64,000 nucleotides of DNA from Excoecaria cochinchinensis (taxonomy: Eukaryota > Streptophyta > Magnoliopsida > Malpighiales > Euphorbiaceae): contig CANTUQ010000035.1 in assembly GCA_947683425.1 (NCBI GenBank), positions 5,937,001 through 6,001,000 of the forward strand, written 5' to 3'. Below are positions 49,201 to 60,813 of the stretch, piece after piece. The stretch's first letter is position 1; each line of letters opens with the position of its first letter. Under the pieces are notes generated by a model. That model made no database searches, was not told the DNA's origin, and saw only the letters and a list, made by a program, of their open reading frames with translations. The translations under genes and the position numbers were made by a program.

Positions 49201-52200
49201 TTAATCGATTTACATATATTTTATATATTATATTTTAATTTTTACACTTAAATTTTTCAATATTTTGTAGTTTATAAACATTATTATTATAATTATTTAT
49301 TAATTATATGTGCATAATTAGCACTTTATTGTTAATTTCATATTAAATATATTCAATTTTTATCATTAATTATGAAAATTTTATTTTTCTTTTGATTTTT
49401 TTAATAGATATTATATTTGATTTGTATTTTCCATTTTTGAAGCATTTTTAACTATTAAAATTAACATTACAAATTGTATAATCTATTAAATTTATATATT
49501 AAAATTTTTTAATGGTTAACCAGTAAACTGATCCAAAAAAATTAGTTAAAAACCGAAATTGTTATAGCGGTTAACCAAAATTAATAAACTGATTTATAAA
49601 ATTATTGATAGTCTGACTAACCGGTTCATGCTCACATTTAGTTGAAATAAATACTAATTTCGTACACATGTAAATGTAGTGTCAGTCCACATCTACGATC
49701 ACATTCTTAATGGATTCCACTCTCTAAACATTTTCCCATTAAATTACTATAAAATCTTCCCATTAACATTTTCTAAAAATTTTAAATGTCAAAATAGCTA
49801 TAAAAATATAATAGAATATACTATATAAAACATAAATTACTTTTAATAAAGAAATTTATAAAATATAATTGAAAATAAAATATAAATAATTTCTTGCAAA
49901 TTTTGTGTAAATGTGGAAAAAAATTATATGAGAAGCAAAATAACTAGTTTTCAAGAAATTTTCAGGATAAAATAGTAAATTTAAATCTTGAGGTTAATGG
50001 AGAATATAACATAAATATTTATGTCATCAGATGATGTTATCTTCCTCGAATAGCATTAAAAAAAAATAACATTATAGAACTAATCTCTACAACGTTTTAA
50101 ATAAACTGATAAAAAAAGAAGAAGAAAAAGAAAGAGACAAATAAGGTTTAAAAAAAAAAGAAATAAAGACAAATTAGCTTCTTCGCCCTAAAAAATATAA
50201 TCTTAAGATATTGCCCGCGTGGTCGTCCAAATCGATTCAAAGGAACTATTTTTATGGCGTCTTTTAATAAACACCAAACCACATAATCAAAGTCCACACG
50301 TCAATTTGCGCGTGAAATCAATTCCATCACACCGACATATCTCATCCGTACTAAATAGCGGTGCTCACGGGGCGGGGATTCCCCGTCCCCGTCGGGGACC
50401 CGACCCGAACGGGGCGGGGAATCCCGAATTCCACCCCCCCCCCCCCCCCCCCCCCGTGGGGGCGGGGACGGGGGGGAAAAAATCCCCAGAGAGATTTCGG
50501 GGACGGGGAGCGGACTATCCGCCCCGCGGGGATCCCCGACCCGAAGATTTATTATATATATATATATATTATATTTGATTATATTTTATGGCTCTCCTGT
50601 AATCTAATCCCTAAATCATTTCACTGCCTTTGCCTCTCTCTCACGCAGTCACTCTCTCCCAGCCGCCGCTCTTCGTGCCGCTCTCAGACTCTCACCCAGC
50701 CGCCGCACTCCCTTCCTCTGGGTGCCCAGCCTCCGATCTCCCTTCCTCTCTTAAGTCTCACCCAGCCGCTTTCCCTACCACTCTCACTCTCTGTCTGTTC
50801 TGCTGCGTTTGCTCAAGACTGTTCTCCTCCGATCTCCCTCAGGCGACAGCGACACAAGTAATAGATATTATTTTCTTTTAATTATTTAGAACTTGAGATG
50901 AAGTTGAAGTTATATAAACTTTTGTTATTTCTTTGCGTCCTTCTGGGCTTCATCGATTAGATCTTTTGCAATTGCTTCGTCGTCTTCTTCAATGAAGCTG
51001 TTCACTATCTGGGAATTTCCGTTAGGCATTGGATCAGAAGATTTGGTTTTCAATTTGGAACGCGATTTTGGTGGTAAGTGATTTCTGATAACCCTGGTTT
51101 TCATACCGTTTTATTGTATTTCATTGTCCATTTCATTTTCAGTGATCACTGCTCAATCACTGAAAATTTGAACTATTTACTGCTTGAAAATTATTCTGTT
51201 TATGAGTCACAGTGATCTGTTTTCTCCTTTCCTTGTCCCATAAATTGTAGAAATGGGATTCTGGGCAAGCAATAAGCATTTTTGTGTTTGAATGATCAGT
51301 TGAAGGTTGTGAGAATTGCTTAATCACTATCACTGTCATTTAGAGTATAATTTCGTATATATTGTATATTGTATAACTGTCTCAGCAACTATGAAAGCAA
51401 CTTAATATTTTGGTTTTTGTTCCCCATCGGGGGCGGGGGCAGGGACAGTTCCTCCCCCGTGTTCCCTACGGGGGTGGGGACGGGGAATCCCTGCCCCAGT
51501 GTGGGGGCGTGGGTGGGGAGCTATTCCCCGCCCCCGCCTCGCCCCCTGAGCACCCCTAGTACTAAATAGTATGGGTGTTAAAAAATAGTATAACCCGTCC
51601 AAACTGTTTAATCTAATCCATCTAACCTATTTTTTTCATAATTTTAATGGATTATTATAATCCATACAACCCATTCTAAAATTTATAAAATATTTATATG
51701 GGTTATGGGTCATTATATAACCCAACCAATTAACCTACACAATTCATTCATGAGCCAAACTGTTTTTTCTCTTCTATCTTCTATGTATATAATAAATCAG
51801 AGCTCATTACAAATGGAGTGTAATGGTCTCAATACCGGATTAGCTGTGAATAGTATTTTCCAACAGTAAATAGTGCTTCCAGGGCAAAAAGTACACCCGA
51901 AAGTGAAAAATATTTTATTTAACTATTGGAAAATATAAGTCACGATAAGTCCGAAGTTAAAATTTGGAGTGAAAATGAGGTCAAATAGTCCTCCAAAAGT
52001 CGAAAATACGAAAAAATCACGGTTTCGTTTCAAATAGTGACTAAGTTGACTGAGCGTTTGACCGGACCATAAAAAAATGCTACGGACCTTAAAAAAATAA
52101 TTGAAAATATGAGCGTACTCGTATTAATGAGTATAATCATATGATAATGAAAAATTAATTTATAGTGACACTGAAAAATTAGGTTATCGGACTGATAAAT

Positions 52201-54594
52201 AATTACCGGGCCGAGAAATGGTTTCCGATTGACCCAAAAATACTCTTAGAGTCTAATGAACATATTTTAAGAATTATGAATTCATTTTTACAAGAAATTA
52301 AATTAGAAAGTAAGAAAAAATTGTGATTTCGGTTTAAATAGTACTGGATTGACTGAAAGTTTGACCGAAACTTTAAAAATAGTAAATGATTTCCAAAATT
52401 TTTTAAAAATTTTAGATGGACTCTAAATAATATTTAGAATTTATTGACAGTAAAAAGGCAAATTTTCGGTAACACTGAAAATTATTGAATCGGACCGATT
52501 TGAGTGAATCGAACCGAAAATGGACTCTGATTGAGTTAAAATTTTGTGTACAACCTAATTTTTACATGTTATGAATTATTGAATTAAATTTGAAATAAAT
52601 TGGAATTGTAAAGTGAAAAAACCATATAATGTAAAACGATATAATGCAAAATGACTTGAAATGCAAAGAGTAAAGTGAAAATGCGAATTAGAGTGAAAAA
52701 TGACTTCAATGAAAGAAAATAAAAAGTTTAGAATCATAATGATAATTTATCTAAATAATGAGTTAAACGGATAAAAGTGATAAAATAGTGAATAATCGGG
52801 TTAAATATGAAATTTTATAATTTCGAAGGACTGAAATGTAATTTGGCATAAAAATGGAAAGATATGGACTAATCAATAATTTGCATGCCAAATAATGGGT
52901 TTAGAGTGGAAAAAAGGTAAACTAGTGGCAAAATTGTAATTATAGTGTAAAAATGGCAATTTTGTAATTAATTAAAAAATTAGGGACTCAAATGATATGT
53001 TACCATAGAGATGGTATTTAGTAGAATAAGATGAAAAGTGGAGTAATATTATCTAAAAAAATATTTTGAAAAATGAAATTAATGTTTTACACTTAAAAAA
53101 TATAAATAGCTATTGATGCCTTAGATTTTGAAAATAATAAGAATAAAGTATTCACAGACTATATAACTGGACGTTAAAAATTTCGATAGTCTTTAATATT
53201 AAAAAAATGATTAAATTTAATATTATTAAATTAAATTTTGGTGCAATGGAATTAATTTTTAGGACACAATTTTTTTATTTTTTTAAAAAATGAAATATGC
53301 ATGTGTTATCTAAAAAAAATATTTATAAAAATAAAATTAATGTTTTATATTTAAAAAATATAAATATAGATAATATAAAATTTATATGTTTATAATAAAT
53401 CATACAAAATTAACATAATGCATGTAACCCAGTCATAACCCAACCAACCCATTATAAAGAATTTAAGTTATAATACAGCTGGATTGGGTTGTGTTCAATC
53501 CATTTAAAATTTTAGATGGGTTGGATGGAAAACCAATTATAATCCACCCAACCCATTTTTAAACACTCCTACTAAATAATAGTAAGAGTTTCACTATAAA
53601 TAATATACAATCCATTTTAGAATCTTATCCAATTTAAATGGCAAGAATTTAACTATTCTTTAGGTTTGATTAGATTTCAAAAGCTGCATTTTTCCGCTTC
53701 CAAAAATATATTATAAAAGAAAAATTCACTTTAGTTTCAAGAATTGTTTGATCACATACTCATGTCAGAGTTTGGACATTCAATATCCTAAAATAAAATC
53801 TAAACAATTCTAGGTGAATTGGTTTTGGATTCTGTTTCTTTCATTTTCCATGATACTTTAAATTCTAAAATAAAGCAATTATTTTTTTATTTACAAATAA
53901 GTTTGATTATATTTTTTAATTAAAATTTAAAAAATTACCAATTATACTCAATTAATCAATTTTACTAATTTACTAAAAAAAATAATTAATGAGCAAATTA
54001 GTTAGAAAGATAAGTTTTGAATATTGGTCCTGGTTCCTACTTTGAAAATTAAATAAGAATTTATTATATTAATGGCGTATTAAAATAAAATATCAAAATA
54101 TATTATATATTTGATAAGTGGAGACTTAATATAACATGGATACTTATTCGTGAGTAGCAATAGGGATGTAGCTGCCCCGTTGTTAATATTGACTTCACTC
54201 AACTAAAAGAAATTGAAAAAAAGCCATTGCAATTTTATTTTTTTCTTCAATTGACCATACTCAATTAACACAAATTAAAAATATCCCATATAATTTTAAT
54301 TTTTTTAACATTAATTCTATTAAAATTTTTAAATTATTCTCTTATTTTTTATGCAAATGAATTTTTTTATTAATGGTTGTAATTAATCTTTGACTACATC
54401 CATCCATGGTGGCAAAGTAATATTTACTGATGGACTTTTTTATTAATGGTTTTTTTTTTTAAAAATAATTTAATTTTTATGGTGTTTTAAGAAATATTTG
54501 AAAAACTGAGATTTTTTGCATTTCCGCAACAAAGTGTTACGGAAATAATTGTGCTTGGTTGCGGATTGGGTGGGGGGAAGCTCCCATAAAATAA

Positions 54595-54637
<43 letters not shown>

Positions 54638-56325
54638 TGCATTTTCGCAACACTTTGTTGCCGAAATGCAAAAAACATCAATTTCCTAAATATTTCTTAA
54701 AATGTCCTAAAAGTTATATTATTTTTTTAAAAAACACCAATAATAAAAAAAAGTCCCATTTACGGAAGGAGAAATAAAAAGAATATTGCATCTCTCATGT
54801 TCTTAATTAATTGCAATCCGAATCTCAGAATATCTCGTGCTGATGGGTCCATAAAGAAACTCATCAAGCACTCCATTAAGGAGGCATCATGGTCGCCCTT
54901 TCTCCAAATTGCAGCTTTGGTTTTTCTACTTCAATATTTTTATTCTATTTTAGGCAACTTATAAATTTTAATATAAATTATATTATTATTTATTTTATGG
55001 CATTTTAACTCTTTGAAATCTCAATATCTTTTTATTAGTCATTTACTTTCACTTCAAGCTTCATTTTTTTAATTTTTTTAAATTGAATAGACTATTTATT
55101 ATAAATATTTTCTATTTTACTATTATTTTAAATTTTTAATACTTTAAATACATTTATATTTATATTATCACTTTTTTATGCTAATTAAAAAAATATATAG
55201 TAAGATGTTTTCGTAATTTTTTTAAGCTAAGAAGCAACCACATAGTAGAAAAAGGGATTTTTTTTTCTCTTAAAAAATATTTAAAAATTTTAAATTTACG
55301 CTTATAGTTTTAACTATTTATTCACTTTAATATTAATTTCAACTAAATTTATTTTTTTTAGTCTAGAATTCTAAATCTTCAGCTAAAGAGAGTAAATTGT
55401 ATATATGCACTAACATAAATGTTTAAAAATTCAATAAAAATTTGAATGACTCAATAGGAGAAAATGCTAAAAAATTCAGGGATATTTTAATGGGTTTTGC
55501 TTTTATCCTATTTGTCTCTTTCCATATCAGTGTTCCCTCTGCCATCACCAATAATGTCCTCTCTAAAAATACAATAATAGTAAATCTCTCCTACTTGAGA
55601 AGGTAATAGACACTTCCTTCACCCAAAAAGATGATTCTATGCTCGGTACTTCGATGTACTGAGCATTACGCACCGTCCGATGCATATTATATTCAGTAAT
55701 TTTATACACTGTACATCAATGTATTGAACATCACGTACCATCCAATGAACATGAACACACGGTGTGTAGTGCTCAGTAATTTCATGCACTGTATGAACAC
55801 GGTGTGTAGTGTTCAGTGCATCGATGTACATAGTGCAAATGGAATTACAACTCCTTAACACATCACTTAAGAAATTATAAACAAGAAAAATGATAAAAAT
55901 AAAATAAAAATAAGATTAAGAGAAAGAAGAACACATACATGCTTACTATATGGCAAGTGGAGTTGTTATTAAAGCTGCAATTACAAGTGACACTGCTTTC
56001 AAATCCTTTCATTTCATTCAAACTTCTCCAATTCCCTTCTCCACCGCAAGGATCCTTTCCAAAATCCCAATCTTTTTTCCCTATTTTCTTGCCTATTTCT
56101 TTCAATCCTTGCACTGCAAATTAAACCCACAAATTAACTTCAGTGATAATTTATTTTTAGAAAAAAAGCTCCATGTTTTATCTACAAAGATGAATAAATG
56201 CGCATACCTTCTAGTTCATGAAGCTTGGCAGTGGCTGAAACTCTAAAAGGAGCAAAACAAAGAAAATTAGTGAAGCAAATGATGAGTAAAAGAGGGAGTT
56301 TTGGATTTGCCAAACCAATTGCCAT
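34300..56325 (-). CDS. LRR receptor-like serine/threonine kinase with malectin domain (LRR-VIII-2 type), 24 exons
   Basis: Spliced exons, all with GT-AG borders and matching phases: 56325-56208, 56113-55939, 45926-45855, 45728-45660, 45572-45501, 44933-44862, 44761-44690, 44349-44278, 44164-44093, 43996-43925, 43291-43220, 42210-42139, 42060-41995, 41708-41643, 41546-41508, 41337-41285, 39836-39451, 39366-39171, 38893-38750, 37736-37618, 37082-36872, 36761-36521, 35080-34930, 34743-34300. They sum to 3126 bp (1041 residues plus stop). The protein has a signal peptide (MAIGLANPKLPLLLII), LRRs encoded mostly one per 72-bp exon, a malectin domain, one membrane helix and an RD-type kinase. The homologous Arabidopsis group includes At1g53430 and At1g07650; the role is probably cell-surface sensing, with ligand unknown. 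All parts look functional. Confidence 0.93.
35469..36465. mobile_element. hAT-like non-autonomous element in intron 22
   Basis: Left end TAGGGCTGTTCAAAA followed by (ac)ccaaccc/aacccata words. Right end, read on the other strand, is TATTGGTGTTAAAAG followed by GATGGGTTAC. This end design matches the better-preserved element at 51570-53571. No clean 8-bp duplication remains (actgtcag versus gcattcag), so the ends are approximate. Confidence 0.45.
37879..38368. mobile_element. 490-bp hAT-type MITE in intron 19
   Basis: Inverted ends CAGTGGCGGAGCCA ... TGGCTCCGCCACTG with an exact 8-bp duplication GATATGAC on both sides (37871-37878, 38369-38376). No coding content. CAGTGGCGGAGCCA ends are common among plant hAT-type MITEs. 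Confidence 0.88.
39171..39836 (-). other. receptor kinase malectin domain
   Basis: Residues about 412-605, two exons. It begins YYSLHINCGGKEV and contains NTTYDADLEARGASMFYTRQ, YYGLCLLNGNYTVKLHFAEI and GKRIFDVYIQ, and ends with NVTSHTLEIHFYWAGKGTTG and IYGPLVSAISVDP. These are the usual landmarks of the extracellular malectin(-like) domain, thought to bind carbohydrate. Confidence 0.9.
40130..40375 (-). mobile_element. possible tRNA-derived SINE in intron 16
   Basis: The minus strand contains GGGTTTGATTCC (40317-40328), close to a polymerase III B box, preceded by CTGGTATTAGTGTCGAGG, which could be a weak A box. The following CAATTGTCGAGGGC text is typical of plant SINE bodies. I see no clear target duplication or tail, so this is tentative. 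Confidence 0.35.
43389..43706. mobile_element. MITE with long inverted repeats in intron 10
   Basis: Left half (gccaaatttgcccttgaagtatt...) and right half (...aataaagtattgaaaat, gcaaatttgtacta in reverse) are inverted copies with frequent mismatches, over about 318 bp. tgtaaca occurs on both sides as a possible duplication. Class uncertain. Confidence 0.5.
46750..48895. mobile_element. non-autonomous element with ~200-bp inverted repeats (Mutator-like?) in intron 2
   Basis: The left end (gtgaatttttactcttaacc...ttgctcttatactattttttagcctc...cccctgaattc) is mirrored at the right end (gaactcgaatttttggtgtg..., gtccttatactttttttt, ttttacccctaaact in reverse). Similarity extends over about 200 bp with many mismatches. 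Exact ends and a target duplication are not clear. A hAT element sits inside (46970-47984). Confidence 0.55.
46970..47984. mobile_element. 1015-bp hAT-type element nested in the long-TIR element
   Basis: Ends TAGGAATGGGCA ... TGCCCACCCCTA, subterminal repeats of the CCGAAC/CGGGT type (gaacccgattaacccgaac at the left, ggttcgggctattctgg at the right), flanked by CACACATG and CACACATA (7 of 8 bases). No transposase frame. Confidence 0.75.
49080..49640. repeat. degenerate repeat with GGTTAA words in intron 2
   Basis: Repeated ggttaat, ggttaacc and taaccg words on both strands, between gttaatcgaaaaatc and gactaaccggttcatgctcac. It looks like the subterminal repeat field of another hAT element, but I could not fix its ends. 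Confidence 0.3.
50356..51558. mobile_element. 1203-bp GC-ended hAT-type element in intron 2
   Basis: Exact 8-bp duplication GTACTAAA (50348-50355, 51559-51566). Ends TAGCGGTGCTCAC ... GAGCACCCCTA. Both ends carry dense GC subterminal repeats (ggggcgggg, ccccgtcccc), including a run of 22 C (50434-50455). The middle (50640-50860) has a pyrimidine-rich leader-like sequence with cagccgc repeats, as at the start of a hAT transposase gene, but no transposase. Open frames here are composition artefacts. Confidence 0.88.
51570..53571. mobile_element. 2-kb hAT-type element in intron 2
   Basis: Ends TATGGGTGTTAAAAA ... TTTAAACACTCCTA with CTAAATAG (51562-51569) and CTAAATAA (53572-53579) on the sides, 7 of 8 bases. 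Subterminal aacccatct/agatgggttgg words. It lies wall to wall with the element at 50356-51558, whose target site overlaps its left duplication. The body contains no transposase and may hold older LTR debris (51840-53000). Confidence 0.75.
54437..54753. mobile_element. foldback MITE with an (AAT)n core
   Basis: Almost the whole 317 bp is one large inverted repeat: ttttttgcatttccgcaaca at the left pairs with tgttgccgaaatgcaaaaaa at the right, and the pairing extends outward through aagaaatatttg/aaatatttctt. The tip of the fold is a run of AAT/TAA triplets (about 54594-54636). Confidence 0.7.
55640..55850. repeat. imperfect repeats near the end of intron 2
   Basis: Words gtgtagtg(t/c)tcagtaat, catcgatgtac and attacgcaccgtccgatg recur in direct and inverted order over about 210 bp. 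One open frame on the minus strand results from this. Origin unknown. Confidence 0.45.
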
Positions 56326-57088
56326 TTCCTATCTTTATCTTTCTTCCTCTTCTTTTGGGAGATATCTATAAATTATAGAATTAAAGTACTACTGGTCTTA
56401 GTCCAGAAAGGACAAGATGGACAGAAACCAAACAGTGACACAGTACACTAAAAGCTTTTGTTTTTTTTTAATAAAAGTTCATTATTTATTAATTTATGTA
56501 ATGTGTCCAAACGGGTTCAAAAGATGGGTGGGAGTGGTCAAATTTTTCCTCCTTTTAAACGCTTATTTTTTATTATTTATCACCTTTATTATTTTTATTA
56601 TAATTAATAAATATTAATTAAATTTAAATTTAAATTAAATAATTTAATATATAAATTTAAATTTAATTGATCAATTATTATTAAAAAATTAAATTAAAAA
56701 TATAAAAATAATAAATAAATAAAATTTTAATTTTAATTTTAATTAAAAGTAATAGATAATCAGAAACGAAAAAATTATTAGCAAACAGTTTTTTTTTTAA
56801 AGCTTTTCGAGCTTATATTTGAGTGATAACTTGTGGAATACATTTAAACCATTAAATATGATGTCTAGAATTTATCACTCTCAAACTTCTACTTTTATTA
56901 AATAAAATTTGTTTTTATTTATTTATTAATGATTAGAGTTCTACGTGTGGGCCTATATATAAAGCGAGACATTTTTATCAGAAACGCGTTTTGGTTTCCC
57001 ACAAAAACTGTCCATTTATTTATTTATTTTTTTATTTTTTAAAGAACTGTCCTCTAAATTCTATGCAGTAAAATATTACTATATACTA
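56326..57088. other. upstream flank of the receptor kinase
   Basis: Presumed promoter and 5' UTR on the minus strand. A pyrimidine-rich segment lies just upstream of the start, and tataaatt-type words occur near 56370. No motif could be called with confidence. Confidence 0.35.
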
Positions 57089-57359
57089 CTCCCTCCGTCT
57101 CACTTTAAAAGATTATTATTTTTTTTTACGGTAATTAAGAAAATAATTGAAATACATCAATTTCATAAAAAAATAATATAAAATGACAACAATGTCCTTA
57201 TTTATTACATTAAAAAAAAAAAGTAAGTGATATACATTTAATAAATTATATAATAAATAGGGATAAATACGTAAATTTTTTTCTTAAATTGCGAAAAGAA
57301 CATTTGGAGTGGGACAAATAAAAAAGAGAAAACAACCTTTTAAAGTGGGACGGAGGGAG
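57089..57359. mobile_element. 271-bp Stowaway (Tc1/mariner) MITE
   Basis: CTCCCTCCGTCTCACTTTAAAAG at the left and its complement CTTTTAAAGTGGGACGGAGGGAG at the right, flanked by TA on both sides (57087-57088, 57360-57361). These are the standard Stowaway ends and target. Confidence 0.93.
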
Positions 57360-57361
57360 TA

Positions 57362-59369
57362 CTATATTTAGTTAAAGCAAAAGAAAAATATTTAGTAAAA
57401 CATTTTAATTTTACAAATAATATTATATATATAAAATTAGTAAAAATATTTTATTGTGCATTTAAGATTGGTATAGTGTACACATTACTCATTAATATTA
57501 ATAAAAGCAAACCAATTGCCACTTGAATTACTTTAATACGTGGATTTTCTTTATTTTATAGGTGAATCTAAATGTAATAAATAAAATTCATATACTAAAA
57601 TAATTCAAAGGTAATAGATTGCCTTTTGTCAACATCAAGAAGTAATGTACATGCGTTGTTGAATTTAGGTGGGCAATAGAATGTTTCTAACAATTTTAAG
57701 TGAGTAAAATATAATTTGAAAAATTTAATTGTGTAATTAAATATTTTGTCCACTTTAAGTACATTTTTATGTATTATCCCATTTTAAAGTTGCTAAAATT
57801 ACACATCAACACTTGGAGTCCGCATTCACATATAACCTTCTAATAGCTTGTAATATTAGAAAGAGCTAATAAAAGATATTTATCCCCCATTAGTTTTTTA
57901 CAAATGTTTCAAAACCTTTATAAAAAGGCCTAATATATCTAATCTCTTTGATTTGTTAAAAAAATTCATTTAATTCTCTAAATTTTATGAGCAATTATTT
58001 GACCTTTTAAATTTATAAAATCGAGATAAATTAGTCTTATTTTTTTACTATCTCGATTTTACAAGTTTCGAAAGTAATTTGATTTTTCGTAAATTTTTAA
58101 AGTTAAGTAAATTATTTAAACAATTTTTGGAGACTATACATATATGCCATTATTTTAATGGCATATTATAAATTTAATGTGTTATAATCACATCAATATC
58201 ACACAATACGCCATATCTGCAATAAAAGAATAAATATAACTCGATTTCATAAATTCAAAGGGTTAGATAATTGCTCCTAAAATTTAAGCGACTAAGTGAA
58301 AATTTGTCCTGAAAAGAGTAAGAAGAGATCTTTGGGCGAACACCATGAGCTTATTTATGCTTTGCCTCATTTTATGCTCTTTAAGGGAGGCTGATTTGCA
58401 TATCTAATACATCCTTGATGCATGTTCTGAAGTTTCTAGATTACAGAATTACTGTGCCTCAGTCTAAGATTATTCATGTTTACATTTTAGGTTAATAATA
58501 TTTTTCTTGCTAAAGGTACATTTCATGCCAACTTATTCTTTTATTACCCATTGTGATTGTAAGAGGCGAATTTGTGTTTGCAACTATTGGCTAAATTTTT
58601 CTTAATTTAACCATCAATTAATTAAAAAAATTTAAAATGATAGCTACAATATTTATTGACAAATTAATGAAAAAATTTTAATATTAATTTTTAACTAGTT
58701 ACTTAATAATTTCATGATATGACTTTATACATTAACCATCAATTGATTAAAAATAATTGCCTTAACAAGAAATTGATCTTGCCGCTAGTCATTAGTATAT
58801 TATGTAATCCATTTAATTTAACCCATGTCAATTTTGGCTTGTAAAGGTCTAACTGTAAGGTGATGTGTCCAAAAAAAGTTGAAAGTCTAATTGAAATACT
58901 AATAACGAGTTATGATTCTAATTGAAACATTGATGCAATGTTAGTTTAAGTGGTTGAATCGAAACGTTAGATTATAGATTATGGTTGAACTTATTCTCAT
59001 TTTTAAGTTAATGATCAAATGAAACTTCCGATGAAACGTTTTGGGAGTTTTTGTGATGAACCTTTTAAAAATTATTGTACTATTTATTCAAAAATAACGA
59101 CTCATAATATTTATTTTAATTGTCTTATCCGTGACCGCGAGTGTGATTGCTAGTTGGCTGTTGGAGTTGACTTGGACTCACTGCTCATCGATCACGACTC
59201 AACTTCCAATTAAAGCATTTCTTTATTATTTCAAAAAAAAAAAAACATTCTTTATTCATCATTTTGTATCCATCTTTTTATTTTAAAAAAAATATTTGCA
59301 TATATTTTAAATAGATGTGGTATGTTGGATGGATTTAAATTGTATCATAAATGGATTAAAAAAAGATGG
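57362..59369. other. AT-rich intergenic stretch
   Basis: No gene, RNA gene or clear transposon ends found in about 2 kb. Short imperfect inverted words occur, as expected from the base composition. Confidence 0.5.
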
Positions 59370-59378
59370 GTTTTAAAT

Positions 59379-59770
59379 GAGTCAATTTCATTTACGGTCA
59401 TTCAACTTATCACTTATCGTATAAAAGTAACCGATTTTTTTTTTGACTTAAATGTCACTGAATTTCTAATATTTTTACAAAAAAGTCATGTAAACAGGGA
59501 TCCGGCGATGACTCTCGCTGGATTGATGACATGGCATGCCATGTCATCAAGCCAGACACACATGGAGGGGAGTTATTGACACGTCATCAGCTGATGTGTC
59601 AGAGTTGACACATCAGCAGCCAAGAAAGCCAAAAATGCCATGTCATTCGCCACATCAGCGACACATGGGACTAATAGCTATATGACACATGACGACAAAT
59701 AGTCATGTGACACGTGTCCCACTTAAGAACCACGTTTGACTTAGTTTTACCACAAAAGAAACCCTCTTCT
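59379..59770. repeat. left terminal inverted repeat of the MULE
   Basis: 392 bp. Pairs with 62706-63097 with scattered differences. Rich in tgacacgtcatcagctgatg-type words, so it is itself partly palindromic (small internal inverted repeats around cagctgatg). Confidence 0.88.
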
Positions 59771-60813
59771 CCCAAAATCGTATTCCCCCCCTTTTTTTCC
59801 CGATCTAAAGAAACCCTAACTCTCTATTCAACACTCATAATCCTTGTTCGAAATCGAGGCGCAAGGAGTTTGCTTCTCTATTCAACATGCAAGAAGATCT
59901 TCAGTGGGGAGAAATTCAGAGTTTCCATATCGACACGAGAGCATATCTGGGAAGGAAAAGTTGAGGCAGCAGACGAAGTTAATCTCTCTACCTGGATAAA
60001 ATAGCAGATCTGGAGCGAAATTCGATGTGAAGCCAGTAGACGACGTCCTCTTTCGTTAGATCTGGAGAAGTGGATGACTTTATATATGTAAAAGCTATAT
60101 CTAGAGAGAGAGTGGAGCTGTTGTTTTCATTGCAAAAGCGAAAGGTGAAAATGGACCATCAAGTGCTCCTAGTTATGGTAAGTACTTCAGTAATTTGCGG
60201 GTTTTATATATACGTGGCAGATATCTTAAAAAAAATGTCGTTTTTATGTCTTTCATTGTCCGGTGTTGTTGAAATTGTTGTCCGTTGTTGCAAGCATGTG
60301 CCAAAAAAATATATAAATTGCTGGATCTGAAACCCACATGTCTCCATTGTGGAAACAGCTTTTGTATTTTGCTATTTGTTTAAAGGGAGCAGTCATGTGG
60401 GTCATGTGCCGATTAAACATATGCATATATCTATATATTTTGATAGTTGATTAGGTTTATTTTATACTTATCCTTCACAGTAACAATAGTTATATATCTT
60501 AAACATATTTTCTCTAAGTTTTTGGTTTTCTTTCTCTTGCTTTGTTACTCATATGTGGCAGGACAGCTTGCATGTGAATAATCGGTAACAACGCCTTTGA
60601 TCTATAGTTCTCGATTCACGTGTTGTTGTTGTTGAATGTGAGGAAGGGATATTGTTAGTGAGTTTGTTTTCAAATTAGGGTTTTGTTTTTGCATGAGTTG
60701 GATTAGTTATTTAGTTTGTTCTCTTCTGTGTTGTTCAATTTTAGTAGTTGGTGGTCCCATAGCATAGACAGTACATGTGACGATGTGTAACTTTTTGCTT
60801 CTATTTGTTTAGG

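Larger units (their letters stand above)
45927..55938 (-). other. 10-kb intron 2 of the receptor kinase, a transposon reservoir
   Basis: Donor and acceptor fit (exon 2 ends AGCAT|GTATGTG and exon 3 starts after TGCAG). All other introns are 0.08-1.5 kb. Between the exons lie at least five recognisable transposons and AT-rich filler. No internal gene could be found. The gene is complete, so the intron must be spliced across this length if it is expressed. Confidence 0.85.
41508..56325 (-). other. receptor kinase ectodomain: signal peptide, N-cap and LRRs
   Basis: Residues 1 to about 411. Exon 1 gives the secretion signal. Exon 2 gives the N-terminal cap (VQGLKEIGKKIGKKDW, then a Cys-rich VTCNCSFNNNSTCHIVSI). 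Exons 3-12 each give about one repeat, for example LKGQNLTGILPAEISKLHYL, DLSRNYITGSIPSQWATM, SIEGNNFSGPIPPEIGRL and ISFNNLTGEIPASFSKL. Exons 13-15 end the solenoid with DISDNNFTWEG and NLVESYSSSTKKL, and exon 16 (41337-41285) adds the Cys pair in HSCLKQNFPC. Intron positions within repeats are all in phase 2, the classic pattern for this family. Confidence 0.88.

Noticed and set aside
50219..50881. Overlapping plus-strand frames rich in P, G and S
   Set aside because: They arise from the GC repeats and pyrimidine-rich leader of a hAT element, are open in several frames at once and lack any domain.
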